Shown here piece after piece: positions 19,162-27,856 of a stretch of DNA of 32,996 nucleotides (the first letter of the stretch is position 1; each line of letters starts with the position of its first letter). A program made the translations under genes and the position numbers. A model generated the notes under the pieces. It was given only the letters and a program-made list of their open reading frames with translations, had not been told where the DNA came from and searched no databases. Source of the stretch: DASSUC01 sp035650075 (GTDB taxonomy: Bacteria > Actinomycetota > Actinomycetes > Mycobacteriales > Micromonosporaceae); the NCBI GenBank assembly GCA_035650075.1, contig DASRII010000277.1, forward strand, positions 1 through 32,996, given 5' to 3'.

Positions 19162-20085
19162 ATGCGGCGGAGGTGGCTGGAGTTGACGGTGCTGCGCGGT
19201 GCCGCCCGGGTGACGGGCCGGCTGGTCGTGGTTGCCTGCTTCGGCTATGCCTTGGGCGGCTGTTCCGGCGGCCCGACCGGCCCGGGACCGCGCGAACCGG
19301 CGGGAACGCCGCCGGCCCTCTCGGCGTCGTCGACGGCACGCGTCGAGTCCCCGAGTCCCACGGTCACCCGCATCGGGGACGCCACCACCGCACCACGGTG
19401 GCTGGGAACACGGGTCCTGCCGGTGGGGCCCAGCGGGTTCGCCGCGGCCCAAGACACCCCACCAGAGCTGCGCAACCGGTCCATCATCACCGTCGACGAC
19501 CTGCCACCGCCGCCCGATGGCCGCTTCCACGCAACCGTCCAGACGGTGCCCGCCGGTGTGCTCGCCCGGTCCAGCTGGACCGACAAATGCCCGGTGGCCG
19601 CAGCGGACCTGCGCTACCTCACGGTCAGCTTCCGCGGCTTCGACGGGCGTGCCCATACCGGTGAGCTGCTGGTCAACGCGCGAGCGGCCGACGACCTCGT
19701 CACCGTGTTCGGCCAGCTCTTCGCCGCCAACTTCCCGATCGAGCGAATGCGGATCTCCAGCCTCGCCGAGCTGAACGCGCCTCCGACCGGCGACACCAAC
19801 ACCACCGAGGCGTTCGCCTGCCGGCCGGTACGGGGCCAGACCGCATGGTCCCAGCACGCCTACGGGCTCGCCGTGGACGTCAACCCGTTCCAGAACCCGT
19901 ACCACAAAGGCCCGGTGGTACTGCCAGAGCTGGCCACCGCCTACCTCGACCGGGCCGAGGCGCGACCCGGGATGGTGCAGCCGGGCGGGCCGGCCGTGCG
20001 GGCCTTCACCGCGATCGGCTGGCATTGGGGCGGCGACTACCGATCGCTAAAGGACTACATGCACTTCTCCGCCACCGGCGGTTGA
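19162..20085 (+). CDS. M15-family peptidoglycan peptidase, predicted lipoprotein
   Basis: The 307-residue protein has a hydrophobic segment ending in YALGGC34, a good lipobox, then a Pro/Ser/Thr-rich spacer (about 35-80) and a C-terminal metallopeptidase domain. The zinc motif S-x-H-x-x-G-x-A-x-D is seen as SQHAYGLAVD (230-239), and the second zinc histidine as YMHF (H301). This is the VanY/CwlK-like M15 group that trims peptidoglycan stem peptides as a DD-carboxypeptidase or LD-endopeptidase; which one is not clear. It probably acts on the outer face of the membrane. Two starts are possible. ATG 19162 is given here, but GTG 19189 has GGAG 6 bases upstream and leaves a more normal 24-residue lipoprotein signal, so it may be the true one. 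It is probably its own transcription unit. Confidence 0.88.
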   Translation: MRRRWLELTVLRGAARVTGRLVVVACFGYALGGCSGGPTGPGPREPAGTPPALSASSTARVESPSPTVTRIGDATTAPRWLGTRVLPVGPSGFAAAQDTPPELRNRSIITVDDLPPPPDGRFHATVQTVPAGVLARSSWTDKCPVAAADLRYLTVSFRGFDGRAHTGELLVNARAADDLVTVFGQLFAANFPIERMRISSLAELNAPPTGDTNTTEAFACRPVRGQTAWSQHAYGLAVDVNPFQNPYHKGPVVLPELATAYLDRAEARPGMVQPGGPAVRAFTAIGWHWGGDYRSLKDYMHFSATGG

Positions 20086-20409
20086 ACCGAGCCTGATATA
20101 CACAAGGTTGAGTGTGTGGGGACGGACGTTCTTTGCTCGCACAGCGATGCGGTGGTCACCGATCACTCAACAGCCGATGCTCCAATGCGGCGGCATCCTC
20201 GCGCGCCGAGTTCACCGAAGAACGGGCCCCGCATTCGACGGCTTGGGGTGTGTCCTACGCAAAGGTTCGAATATTGCCTGCTTATGCTGACGGTACGGAC
20301 GTCATGCGGGACGATCTGGGCCACTGTCGCGGTTCAGGGCTGATTCGCATTGCACCGCTTTCTCGCCCTACGCGAGAGATTCTCACCTAGCTTGACGCGG
20401 AGCCGGTCG
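20086..20409. other. Intergenic stretch upstream of the serine hydrolase
   Basis: These 324 bases hold no gene I can support. A small perfect 6-bp stem (TCTCGC at 20361-20366, GCGAGA at 20372-20377) lies about 30 bases before the next start. The base composition is slightly lower in GC than the neighbouring genes, as expected for a promoter region. Confidence 0.35.
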
Positions 20410-22164
20410 ATGTTTTGTGGACGTTTGGTGCGTGCTTTGGCGAGCATCATTGCCATTGTCAGCCTGACCGTTGTCGGCGTGTCGGCTACGGTCGCTTCAC
20501 CGACCGCCGGGCCGCCCACGGTTACCGGTTCCGACATTAGGTTCGCGCGTCCGGCGCAGGTGCTGCGGTACGGCACCGCCGAGAAGGCCGGGCTTGTTCC
20601 CCGGTACATAGACCAAATTGCCGTGGACATCACTCGGTTCCTTCGGCCGTCGCCAACGTACCCGATGTTTCCCGGTGCGGTCGCGCTGGCGGCTCACAAC
20701 GGCGTGATAGTTGCTCACGACGCCGTCGGCTACGCGCTGCGGTACATCAATGACGCGCCGACCGAGATGCCGCCCGACCAATGGATTCCGATGCGGCGCG
20801 ACACCATCTTCGATATGGCCTCGGTGACCAAATTGTTCACGTCGATCGCCGCGGTGCAGCTGATCGAGGATGGCCTGATAGAGCTCGACGCTCCGGTGGT
20901 GCGGTACATTCCCGCGTTCGCGGCGAATGGCAAGTCCGATATCACCATTCTCAACCTGCTCACCCACACGTCCGGGCTGCCCGCTGACCCTCACCCTTCG
21001 CTGTGCACCTACGCGACGTACGACGAGATGTGGGCGGCCGTCTACGCGGTCGCACCATTGACGCCGCCGAACGCTGCCTTCCTGTACGCCGACATGAACA
21101 TGATGACGCTGGGCAAGGTAATCGAAACCGTGGCCGGACAAAGCCTCGATCGGGTGATCGCGCGGCGCATCACGAAGCCGCTCGGCATGACCGAGACGAT
21201 GTTCAACCCGCCCGCGAGCCTCAAGCCACGCATTGCCGCTGAGGAGTACCAGCCGTGGATGGGCCGGGGCATCGTGTGGGGCAGCGTGCATGACGAGAAC
21301 GCCTACTGCGTCGGAGGGGTCTCCGGGCACGCGGGTATCTTCTCCACCGCGAACGATCTAGCCGTGCTGGCGCAGGCCATACTCAACGGCGGGCAATACA
21401 GAGGTTCTCGGATCCTTTCGCAGGACTCGGTACGGGAGCTGTTCACCAACTACAACCAAGCGTTCCCCACACACGCGCACGGGCTAGGCTTCGAGCTCGA
21501 CCAACGCCGCTATATGGGTGCCCTCAGCTCACCTGTGACTGCCGGGCATACCGGTTTCACCGGTACGTCCATCGTCATCGATCCGCTGGCGCACTCTTTC
21601 GTCATTCTGCTCACCAACCGTGTACACCCGACCCGAAACTGGAGCGCCATCAACCCGGTGCGCGCCGCGGTCGGCACCGACCTCGCGATGGCGTTGCCAG
21701 TGCGCCCGACCCGTGGCAAGACAGCCTGGTTCGCCGGGACAGCCGACAACACCACGACCACGCTCACCATTCCGCTTACCATTACCGGCGGCAACGCGAG
21801 ACTATCGTTCGATCTGTGGTACGACACCGCCGAGACCGACAGCGGTGCCGTGGAGATGTCGTCCGACGGTGGTGCGACATGGCACCTGGTTCCGCTCTCG
21901 CTGCAGGTAGACAACTACAGCTGGCAGACCGACGGATCGTTCACCGGATTCGAAGGCAGACAATGGTTGCGGGCGTCAGCTCAACTGGACGCCACAACCA
22001 CCAACATCCGTTGGCGCTACACAACCGGTCCATCCCCCCACGGCCGCGGCGTCTATGTCGACGCGGTGCTGGTCGATAACCCACAAGGCGTTATCTTCGA
22101 CGAGAGTCGGCCACGCGACGCCGCCCTATTCCAGCCGAATGGTTGGACGGCCAGCCAAACCTGA
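20410..22164 (+). CDS. Secreted beta-lactamase-fold serine hydrolase with C-terminal jelly-roll domain
   Basis: The protein has 584 residues, with a signal peptide in about 1-30 (LVRALASIIAIVSLTVVGVSA, then ATVASP). The catalytic domain (about 60-420) has S138-V-T-K141 (SxxK), Y226-A-D in the YxN/D position and H380-T-G in the KTG position. This is the class C beta-lactamase / DD-peptidase / esterase superfamily. The loose HTG and YAD versions favour an esterase or peptidase over antibiotic resistance. From about 433 to 565 a beta-rich domain follows (ARLSFDLWYDTAETDSGAV, SSDGGATWHLVPL), like the MAM-type jelly-roll domains of immune inhibitor A peptidases. ATG 20410 follows GGAG by 7 bases, and an upstream TTG (20350) lacks a ribosome site. 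It ends 3 bp from the stop of the convergent VOC gene. Confidence 0.88.
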   Translation: MFCGRLVRALASIIAIVSLTVVGVSATVASPTAGPPTVTGSDIRFARPAQVLRYGTAEKAGLVPRYIDQIAVDITRFLRPSPTYPMFPGAVALAAHNGVIVAHDAVGYALRYINDAPTEMPPDQWIPMRRDTIFDMASVTKLFTSIAAVQLIEDGLIELDAPVVRYIPAFAANGKSDITILNLLTHTSGLPADPHPSLCTYATYDEMWAAVYAVAPLTPPNAAFLYADMNMMTLGKVIETVAGQSLDRVIARRITKPLGMTETMFNPPASLKPRIAAEEYQPWMGRGIVWGSVHDENAYCVGGVSGHAGIFSTANDLAVLAQAILNGGQYRGSRILSQDSVRELFTNYNQAFPTHAHGLGFELDQRRYMGALSSPVTAGHTGFTGTSIVIDPLAHSFVILLTNRVHPTRNWSAINPVRAAVGTDLAMALPVRPTRGKTAWFAGTADNTTTTLTIPLTITGGNARLSFDLWYDTAETDSGAVEMSSDGGATWHLVPLSLQVDNYSWQTDGSFTGFEGRQWLRASAQLDATTTNIRWRYTTGPSPHGRGVYVDAVLVDNPQGVIFDESRPRDAALFQPNGWTASQT

Positions 22165-22167
22165 CCG

Positions 22168-22491
22168 CTACGCCCAATCGACAGCCGCCTGCAGGTCGTT
22201 GACCTCGAACGCCACGTTGCGCAATCCCAGCTCATTGGCCATGGCGGCCGGTGAGCCCGGCACGGAGTCGGGTCGCACGAAGCGCGAGAGCTCCAGGCGG
22301 GTGCCGTCGTCGGGCGGCTTCAGCATGACGATCTCGGTGCGGGAGTCGGGATGCCGCAGACCGTGTCCAAGAACTTCGCCCTCGACGAACGTTCTGCCCT
22401 CGACCTCCAGGCCCAGCGCCACGAAGAAGGCGGTCACGGCGTCGAGATCCGCGACCGTGAAGGCCGACGTGACAGGTAAGGCTCGGATCAC
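22168..22491 (-). CDS. VOC (glyoxalase/bleomycin-resistance fold) protein, C-terminally truncated
   Basis: The 107-residue frame starts with MIRALPVTSAFTVADLDAVTAFF and contains a second half-domain start (ELGLRNVAFEVNDLQAAVD), then stops at WA-TAG. Family members of this type run to about 140 residues; the final strand pair, which carries the last metal-ligand Glu, is missing. Its GTG start overlaps the TGA of the upstream iron-sulfur gene (GTGA), so it was the last gene of that operon. It ends 3 bp from the convergent serine hydrolase, so the lost 3' end probably marks a rearrangement point. The substrate is unknown. The protein is likely inactive or misfolded, and a pseudogene call is equally fair. 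Confidence 0.7.
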   Translation of the reverse strand: MIRALPVTSAFTVADLDAVTAFFVALGLEVEGRTFVEGEVLGHGLRHPDSRTEIVMLKPPDDGTRLELSRFVRPDSVPGSPAAMANELGLRNVAFEVNDLQAAVDWA

Positions 22492-24629
22492 GAGGGCGTC
22501 GTCGGTGCTGTGCTAGGGCCGTCGGGGGTCTGCCGCACGGATCGCAGGAGCAGCTCCGAGACGTCGGTGACCCGAACCTGGTCGCCCGCTTTGCCATGCT
22601 GTTTGAGCGTGGCGACCCCGTCGGTGAGCATGATGATGCAGTACGGGCATGCCGCGGTGACCAGCTCTGCTCCCGTGCCGAGGGCCTCGGTGGTGCGGGT
22701 TTCGTTGATGCGGGTGCCGATCGTCTCCTCCATCCACATCCGGGCGCCGCCCGCTCCGCAGCAGAATGACGTTTCGCGGTTGCGCGGCATCTCGGTGAAC
22801 CGCACGCCGGGTACGTTGCCGAGGATCTCGCGCGGTGGGCTGAATATCCGGTTGTGTCGACCCAGGTAGCACGGGTCGTGGTAGGTGACTGCGGCGTCAA
22901 CGGGGTGAGCCGGGATGAGCCGGCCTTCCGCGACGAGCTGGGACAGCAGCTGCGTGTGGTGTACGACTTCGTAGACACCGCCGAGTTGGGGGTACTCGTT
23001 GGCGAGCGCGTTGAAACAGTGGGCGCAGGTCACCACGATCTTCTTTGCTCCCGCGGCGTTGAGCGTCTGCACGTTCTGGGTCGCCAATTCCTGGAACAGC
23101 AACTCCTGACCGAGGCGCCGTGCGGGGTCGCCGGTGCACGTCTCCCCGCTGCCGAGCACTATGAACTCGACGCCGGCTTCGTGCAGCAGCTCTGTTACGG
23201 CTCGGGTGGTCTTCCTGGCGTTGTCGTCGAGCGAACCAGCGCAGCCGACCCAGAACAGGTACTCGACGTCGTCGGGGATTTGGCCGCTGTCGCCGAGCAC
23301 GCGTACCTCGAACGGTAGGCCGGCGGTCCATTCCATCCGCGCTGCCGCGCCGCGCCCCCAAGGGTCGCCGGCTCGCTCCAGGTTACGCAGCATGGTATGG
23401 GCTTCCTTGGGAAACTGTGACTGGATCAGGACCTGATAGCGGCGCATGTCCACGATGTGGTCCACATGCTCGATGTCGACCGGGCACTGTTCCACGCACG
23501 CGCCACAGGTGACGCACGACCACAGCACATCTGGGTCGATGACGCCGCCCGCGTCGGCTGGACCGACAAGCGGCCGCGCCGCTTCGGCGAGGACGTCCTT
23601 GGGCAGCGTTGCCCGTTCCTCGTCCGAGGAGGCGAGCAGGTACGGGGCTTTGGCCAGCGCGTGGTCGCGCAGATTCATGATCAGCAGTTTCGGGTTCAGC
23701 GGCTTGTCGGTGTTCCAGGCCGGGCACTGCGACTGGCAGCGGCCGCACTCGGTGCACGTACCAAAGTCCAGCAAGCCCTTCCAGGTGAAGTCCTCGATGG
23801 CACCGCGGCCGATCGTGTCGTCCTCGCTCGGGTCTTCGAAGTCCATGGGCTTGCCACCGGAGTACACCGGCAGCAGCGGTCCCAGGCCTCGTGGACGGCG
23901 CGAGAGCGCGACGTTGAGTGGGGCCAGCGCGATGTGCAGGTGCTTGGAGTGCACGACGATCACCAGGAACGTGAGCACCACGCCCAGCGAAGCGAGGATC
24001 CCGACCGTTTCCAGCACGTCGTTGGCGGTGCGCCCCAACGGCTCCAGCAACCGCGCGACGGCCTCGGACGCGAACGCCCCGTTGGGGAACGGAAAGTTAC
24101 CCGTGTTGATTTGCGCGCCGCGGTAGAGCAGCAGCGTCCACATCACGTTGAAGATCATGAATAGTACGAGCCAGGCGGCGGCGAGGTGCGATCCGAAGAA
24201 ACGGGACCGACGGCCCTCGCGTTGAGGGCGCTGGCTAAGTCGGATCGCGCTGAACACCAGAAGGCCGCCGAGCACCGCGACAATGAAGAAGTCTTCGACG
24301 AACCCCAGCCACGCCTGGGTACCGATAATCGGAATGTGGAAGTCACGCTGAAATAGAGCGCCGTAACCCTCGAGAATCGTCGCACCGAGGATCACGAACC
24401 CCCAGAACACCGCGAAATGAGCGGCTCCGGGCACGCTCCACTGGAGCAACTTGCGCTGCCCGAGCACCTCGGTCACAACGGCCCACAGGCGCGTTCCCAC
24501 ATCGCGGGTGCGGTCGGGCTCCACCGGCTGCCCAACGCGCCCCAGCCGGTAGAGCACGAGGACCCGCCGACCGGCGAGCACGAACGCCACCGCCGTGATG
24601 AGCAGGCCGAGAACGAGTCGTACTGTCAC
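22488..24629 (-). CDS. EtfD-like membrane iron-sulfur oxidoreductase ((Fe-S)-binding, heterodisulfide-reductase type)
   Basis: The 713-residue protein has several hydrophobic segments in about 1-245 (MTVRLVLGLLITAVAFVLAG; FFIVAVLGGLLVFSA; LVLFMIFNVMWTLLLY; LGVVLTFLVIVVHS), a nitrate-reductase-gamma-like heme b module. Two 4Fe-4S motifs follow (CTECGRCQSQCP near 291, CVTCGACVEQCP near 370), then two CCG domains with HDPCYLG and SFCCGAGGARMW. This layout matches the actinobacterial family that includes Mycobacterium Rv0338c (EtfD), which passes electrons from ETF to the quinone pool during beta-oxidation. The upstream etfB and etfA remnants support that role, but the ETF partner cannot now be made from this locus. 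The GTG at 24629 directly follows the TAA of the etfA remnant, with GGAGG 5 bases upstream. All cluster Cys are present, so this gene looks intact. Confidence 0.88.
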   Translation of the reverse strand: MTVRLVLGLLITAVAFVLAGRRVLVLYRLGRVGQPVEPDRTRDVGTRLWAVVTEVLGQRKLLQWSVPGAAHFAVFWGFVILGATILEGYGALFQRDFHIPIIGTQAWLGFVEDFFIVAVLGGLLVFSAIRLSQRPQREGRRSRFFGSHLAAAWLVLFMIFNVMWTLLLYRGAQINTGNFPFPNGAFASEAVARLLEPLGRTANDVLETVGILASLGVVLTFLVIVVHSKHLHIALAPLNVALSRRPRGLGPLLPVYSGGKPMDFEDPSEDDTIGRGAIEDFTWKGLLDFGTCTECGRCQSQCPAWNTDKPLNPKLLIMNLRDHALAKAPYLLASSDEERATLPKDVLAEAARPLVGPADAGGVIDPDVLWSCVTCGACVEQCPVDIEHVDHIVDMRRYQVLIQSQFPKEAHTMLRNLERAGDPWGRGAAARMEWTAGLPFEVRVLGDSGQIPDDVEYLFWVGCAGSLDDNARKTTRAVTELLHEAGVEFIVLGSGETCTGDPARRLGQELLFQELATQNVQTLNAAGAKKIVVTCAHCFNALANEYPQLGGVYEVVHHTQLLSQLVAEGRLIPAHPVDAAVTYHDPCYLGRHNRIFSPPREILGNVPGVRFTEMPRNRETSFCCGAGGARMWMEETIGTRINETRTTEALGTGAELVTAACPYCIIMLTDGVATLKQHGKAGDQVRVTDVSELLLRSVRQTPDGPSTAPTTPS

Positions 24630-24763
24630 TTATACCTCCGCGGGTTCGCCGGCTGTGGCGGGTTGGCCCTTGCGCCGCCTGATCTCCGCGAGCAGCTCCG
24701 GCCATCGGCCTCGCTTCGCACCACGAGCAACACAGGCCCCACGAGATCCTCGTCGCCGCTCAC
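24630..24763 (-). pseudogene. etfA: etfA remnant (both ends, most of the gene deleted)
   Basis: A GTG at 24763 overlaps the etfB stop (GTGA) and begins a frame reading GPVLLVVRSEADG, which looks like the first strand of ETF alpha. In another frame, about 15 codons later, PELLAEIRRRKGQPATAG runs to TAA at 24630-24632 and resembles the ETF alpha C-terminus. A normal EtfA is about 320 residues; here about 45 codons remain, so more than 250 have been lost in an out-of-frame deletion. The operon-style overlaps on both sides support its former identity. The N-terminal assignment is the weaker half. Confidence 0.6.
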
Positions 24764-25085
24764 AGGAATTGCCGCTCGGCCAGGAAGTCCGCCACCCGGA
24801 CTGCTGTGCTCGCCGCATCACCCTCGACAACCACGCGGTTCTTCCCCCGGCCGTCGGCGTCACCGCCCGTACGACCGTCGCGGCGCCGCGTAAGCCAACC
24901 TCCGCAGCATCGATCTGCAGATCAGCCAACGACCACGCCGCGAGCATCTCCGGGCCACCGCCGTTGTCCCGACGGGCCTCGTCGAGCCGCGCACGGACGC
25001 CGACCCGGTCCACCGTGAGGTCCGCGGCGAAGGACCGACCGCCGATCGCGCACGGCACATGTTTGACCAACACCACGACCTTCAG
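24760..25085 (-). pseudogene. etfB: etfB remnant with internal deletion and frameshift
   Basis: The frame starts LKVVVLVKHVP and AADLTVDRVGV, the N-terminus of electron-transfer flavoprotein beta. After ARLDE it jumps to AWSLADLQIDAAEVGL and AATVVRAVTPTAGGR, which belong to the last quarter of the same protein; about 150 residues between them are missing. A one-base shift then separates the last block, KNRVVVEGDAASTAVRVADF through AERQFL, which ends at TGA 24760-24762. EtfB is normally about 255-260 residues; about 108 codons remain. GGAGG lies upstream, but the expected start codon is CTG at 25085. Read as one frame the region would give a chimeric 171-residue protein, which I reject. It was the first gene of an etfB-etfA-etfD-VOC operon. 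Confidence 0.8.
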
Positions 25086-25199
25086 CCGTGCCCACCTCCG
25101 CCCGACAACGGACCCGACACTGAACGCGAGTCTAGAGGCGACCAACGCTCCACGTGCGGCAGCTGCCGAAGATCGCGACGAGGCTATCCCACTACACCG

Positions 25200-25853
25200 T
25201 CAGACCACCAACGCCGACGGCGGCCAGCGCCGGACCCGGTACGGGATCCACCAGGCGAGATCGCCGACCCGCCCGGCGAGCCCCTCACGTACCAAGTCGT
25301 CGAGCACCGGGGCCGGTACCTCATCAGCCGGGCAGCCGGCCGACAGTCGCTCGATCGCCCTGAGGTAGTCGGGTTCGTCGATGACGAACCGGGCCAGCGA
25401 ACCTGCACGCCGGTCGCGTACCTCGACGAATCCTGGTCCTTGCCGCCAGACGCACTTGCAGAGATAGAAACCGTGCCGCCAGCGGTCGCGGATGTGCTCG
25501 GCGCTGGTCGCGCCCGAGACCGTCCGCGGCGGGTACAGGTGGCTGAGCAGGCTCCATGCCTCCGGGTCGGCTTCCAGCCGCACCTCCCAGTCGACCACCA
25601 TTCCCCAGCTGGTGAGCTGGCTCAGCAGTAGCAACCGCGCGACGACAGTCGCCGGACCTCGGCTATCAGACAGATCGACCGGCTCGTTGAGGGTCACCCG
25701 GCGGGCCCCGTCACGGTAAAGCTCGGCGGCCAGGTCTGCGGGATCGGCAGCGCCCACCGGACGGCTGCCCATCGCGATGCCTGGCGTCTGGAGCAGTTCC
25801 TCTTCATGATCGCGCCACAGCGTCAGCGTCAACGGGTTCGTGCTGGTGATCAT
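25200..25853 (-). CDS. DUF5825-family protein of a radical SAM RiPP locus
   Basis: The 217-residue soluble protein has LTLTLWRDHEEELL near the N-terminus, RRVTLNEPVDLSD at about 51-63, a helical middle (LTSWGMVVDWEVRLEA) and GFVEVRDRRAG near 140. I recognise this as DUF5825, a family found beside B12-type RiPP-maturation radical SAM enzymes in actinomycetes; its biochemical role is not known to me. Its ATG overlaps the TGA of the radical SAM gene (ATGA), so the two are co-translated and presumably act together, perhaps with the DUF5825 protein as a substrate-binding or activating partner. The repeated short strand and helix pattern is compatible with an STAS-like fold, which is a guess. Confidence 0.75.
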   Translation of the reverse strand: MITSTNPLTLTLWRDHEEELLQTPGIAMGSRPVGAADPADLAAELYRDGARRVTLNEPVDLSDSRGPATVVARLLLLSQLTSWGMVVDWEVRLEADPEAWSLLSHLYPPRTVSGATSAEHIRDRWRHGFYLCKCVWRQGPGFVEVRDRRAGSLARFVIDEPDYLRAIERLSAGCPADEVPAPVLDDLVREGLAGRVGDLAWWIPYRVRRWPPSALVV

Positions 25854-27766
25854 GCCCCCACCGCCTCCGCCATCGCCGGGCTGTCGGCGCCGCCGACGAT
25901 ATCCGGGCGTGAGCCGACGAAGTGCTCCTCGAACCGGAGCAGCTCGTCATTGGTGGCCTCCGCCGCGACATGCACGTACTGGCCGGCGTCGGTGAACACG
26001 ATCCCCAGCCGACGCCACCGGTCGAGTAGCGTCTCGATGCCGGCGGCGGTCGCCTGGCCGGCCAGCTTGCGTAGTAGGGCGGCTGGCTTGTGCGGCTGGT
26101 CGAGCAGCCGGAAAGCGGCCACCTCGACCGGGTCACGCAGCGTCAGCACGGTCCAGTCGAACCGCCTGCGCCGGCTGATCAGGACGATGGAGTCACCCAG
26201 GTCGAGCTGGCTGAGCCGGCTGCGCACGTGCTCGCGCTGCCACTCCTCGGCCGCGGCCCGAAGCTGGTCGGCGACCGACTCGTCGATGCCCAGTTCCGGC
26301 GCCGAGAACATGTACGCCAGATCCATCAGCTCGGCCTCGGGAAGGTCGTAGATCCGCCGGTAGGGAGGCGCCGGCGCCAAGGGCGTGAAGCCGAGCTCCG
26401 GCCGGTTGAAGTAGGGGCTGAAGCGCTCGACGACGATACGGGCCACGACGTCCAGCGGAGTCAGGTGGTGCAAGGCGGGGAACTGTTCGATCAGCGGCAG
26501 ATAGTCCTCGGGCAGCTCGCCCGGGAAGCCGTACAGGTAGTTCCATGCCGGCGCCAGTCCGGCGCTGGCGGCGTCCCGCAACAGGCGTACGTTCTGACAG
26601 CCGGTGATGCCCTTGTCCATGATCTTCAGCACCCGGGTACTCAGGTTCTCGACCCCCGGCTGCACGCTGACCAGACCGGCGTCGGCCAGCGCGGTCAACT
26701 GGTCGCGCCGAAGGTTCCCCTTGATCTCGTAGTGCAGCCGCAGGTCGTACCCGGACTCGGTGAGCCGCGGCAGGAGTGTCGTCAGGTAACCCATGTCGAG
26801 GATGTTGTCCACCACGTACATATCCAGCACCTGATGGCGCTCGACCAGCCGGATGATCTCGTCGTAGAACTGGTTCGGACTTTTGCTGCGGAACTGCATG
26901 AACGAGCCGTTCAAGCCGCAGAACTTACAGTGGTGCTTCTCGCCCCACCAGCATCCGCGCGCCCCCTCGACCACGAGCTTCGGCTCGACCCAACTACGAG
27001 CCGCCGACGACTCCAGCCGCTCGAAGTATCCGTCGTAGTCCGGTGAGATGATCTCGTTTGGCAGCAGCGGACGGCTCGCCATCGGGTTCGCCCGGGCGAC
27101 ACCGTCCGGCCCGCGCCAACACAGGCCGGGAGTGCTGGCGAGGGCTTCAGTGTCCGCTCTGGACAGTGCGGTCAGCAGCGCCGGGAAGGCCGTCTCCCCT
27201 TCGCCGCGCACGACGTAGTCGACGAAGTCGAAGTTGCGGTGCAGGGCCGCACCCTGGTCACCATCACAGTTGGCCCCTCCGAAAACGGTACGCACGTCCG
27301 ACGCCACCCGCTTGATCGCCCGGGCGGTGGCCAGCGCTGCCGTGTTCTGTTGGAACGTCGACGTGAAGCCGACCACGTCCGGCTTGGTGGCCACGATCCG
27401 GTCGGCGAGACCCTGGATGAACTCCGGTGCCGACCGGTGCAGGTCGATGCTGAACTCTCGACGCTCGTCGGTCAGCGCAACCTCGTCGCCGAGCTCGCGG
27501 ACCCGCCACTGTGGATCGTCGTACAGCGCCGAGGAGAAAACCCAGTCGCCGACCGCGGAGAAGTAGCTGTCGAGACAGTAGAAGTGGTAGTCCTGCCTGG
27601 TGAACCGGCGCCGCTCGACGATCCAGTCGACGTAGTCCAGATTGGCGTGGACGACCGTGACCTCGGCATCGGGCACCTTGGCCACAGCGGCGTTGCGCAT
27701 GATGCCAAGCGCGAGTGAGGGTACGTCGATCATTGCCCATGGCATGTTTACGAGGACGATACGCAC
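25850..27766 (-). CDS. RiPP maturation radical SAM protein 1 (B12-binding radical SAM, TIGR03975-type)
   Basis: The 638-residue protein has an N-terminal B12-binding-like domain (MRIVLVNMPW, PDVVGFTSTFQQNTA, TVFGGANCDGDQG), then a radical SAM barrel with the atypical cluster motif GCWWGEKHHCKFCGLNG near 268-285 (Cys-x7-Cys-x2-Cys). That motif is characteristic of the RiPP maturation radical SAM protein 1 family. YLYGFPGE and VQPGVENLSTRVLKIMDKG are further barrel elements. A C-terminal winged-helix-like part (about 535-610) may bind the peptide substrate. The family modifies ribosomal peptides; the exact chemistry (methylation, cross-linking or other) cannot be read here. GTG 27766 follows GGGAG by 5 bases. 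It lies 90 bases after the small peptide gene at 27857-27949, its likely substrate. Confidence 0.88.
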   Translation of the reverse strand: MRIVLVNMPWAMIDVPSLALGIMRNAAVAKVPDAEVTVVHANLDYVDWIVERRRFTRQDYHFYCLDSYFSAVGDWVFSSALYDDPQWRVRELGDEVALTDERREFSIDLHRSAPEFIQGLADRIVATKPDVVGFTSTFQQNTAALATARAIKRVASDVRTVFGGANCDGDQGAALHRNFDFVDYVVRGEGETAFPALLTALSRADTEALASTPGLCWRGPDGVARANPMASRPLLPNEIISPDYDGYFERLESSAARSWVEPKLVVEGARGCWWGEKHHCKFCGLNGSFMQFRSKSPNQFYDEIIRLVERHQVLDMYVVDNILDMGYLTTLLPRLTESGYDLRLHYEIKGNLRRDQLTALADAGLVSVQPGVENLSTRVLKIMDKGITGCQNVRLLRDAASAGLAPAWNYLYGFPGELPEDYLPLIEQFPALHHLTPLDVVARIVVERFSPYFNRPELGFTPLAPAPPYRRIYDLPEAELMDLAYMFSAPELGIDESVADQLRAAAEEWQREHVRSRLSQLDLGDSIVLISRRRRFDWTVLTLRDPVEVAAFRLLDQPHKPAALLRKLAGQATAAGIETLLDRWRRLGIVFTDAGQYVHVAAEATNDELLRFEEHFVGSRPDIVGGADSPAMAEAVGA

Positions 27767-27810
27767 GATGGCTCCCGGACTCTTTCATGACGACCTGGCG
27801 GGCGCGGTTG

Positions 27811-27837
27811 GCCGGAACAGGCAGAACCCGTTCCGGC
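27811..27837 (-). promoter_or_regulatory. Hairpin between the small peptide gene and the radical SAM gene
   Basis: GCCGGAAC (27811-27818) and GTTCCGGC (27830-27837) form a perfect 8-bp stem with an 11-base loop, between the peptide stop and the radical SAM start. On the minus strand it is not followed by T residues, so it is more likely a partial terminator or RNA-stability element that favours high peptide expression than a full stop. That role is inferred from how other RiPP operons are arranged. Confidence 0.5.
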
Positions 27838-27856
27838 TTTTCGCCCGGAGACACTC

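Noticed and set aside
24630..25145. A single 171-residue protein covering the ETF remnants
   Set aside because: Its parts match EtfB N-terminus, EtfB C-terminus and then, after out-of-frame sequence, the EtfA end. It is a mosaic of broken genes rather than a designed protein.
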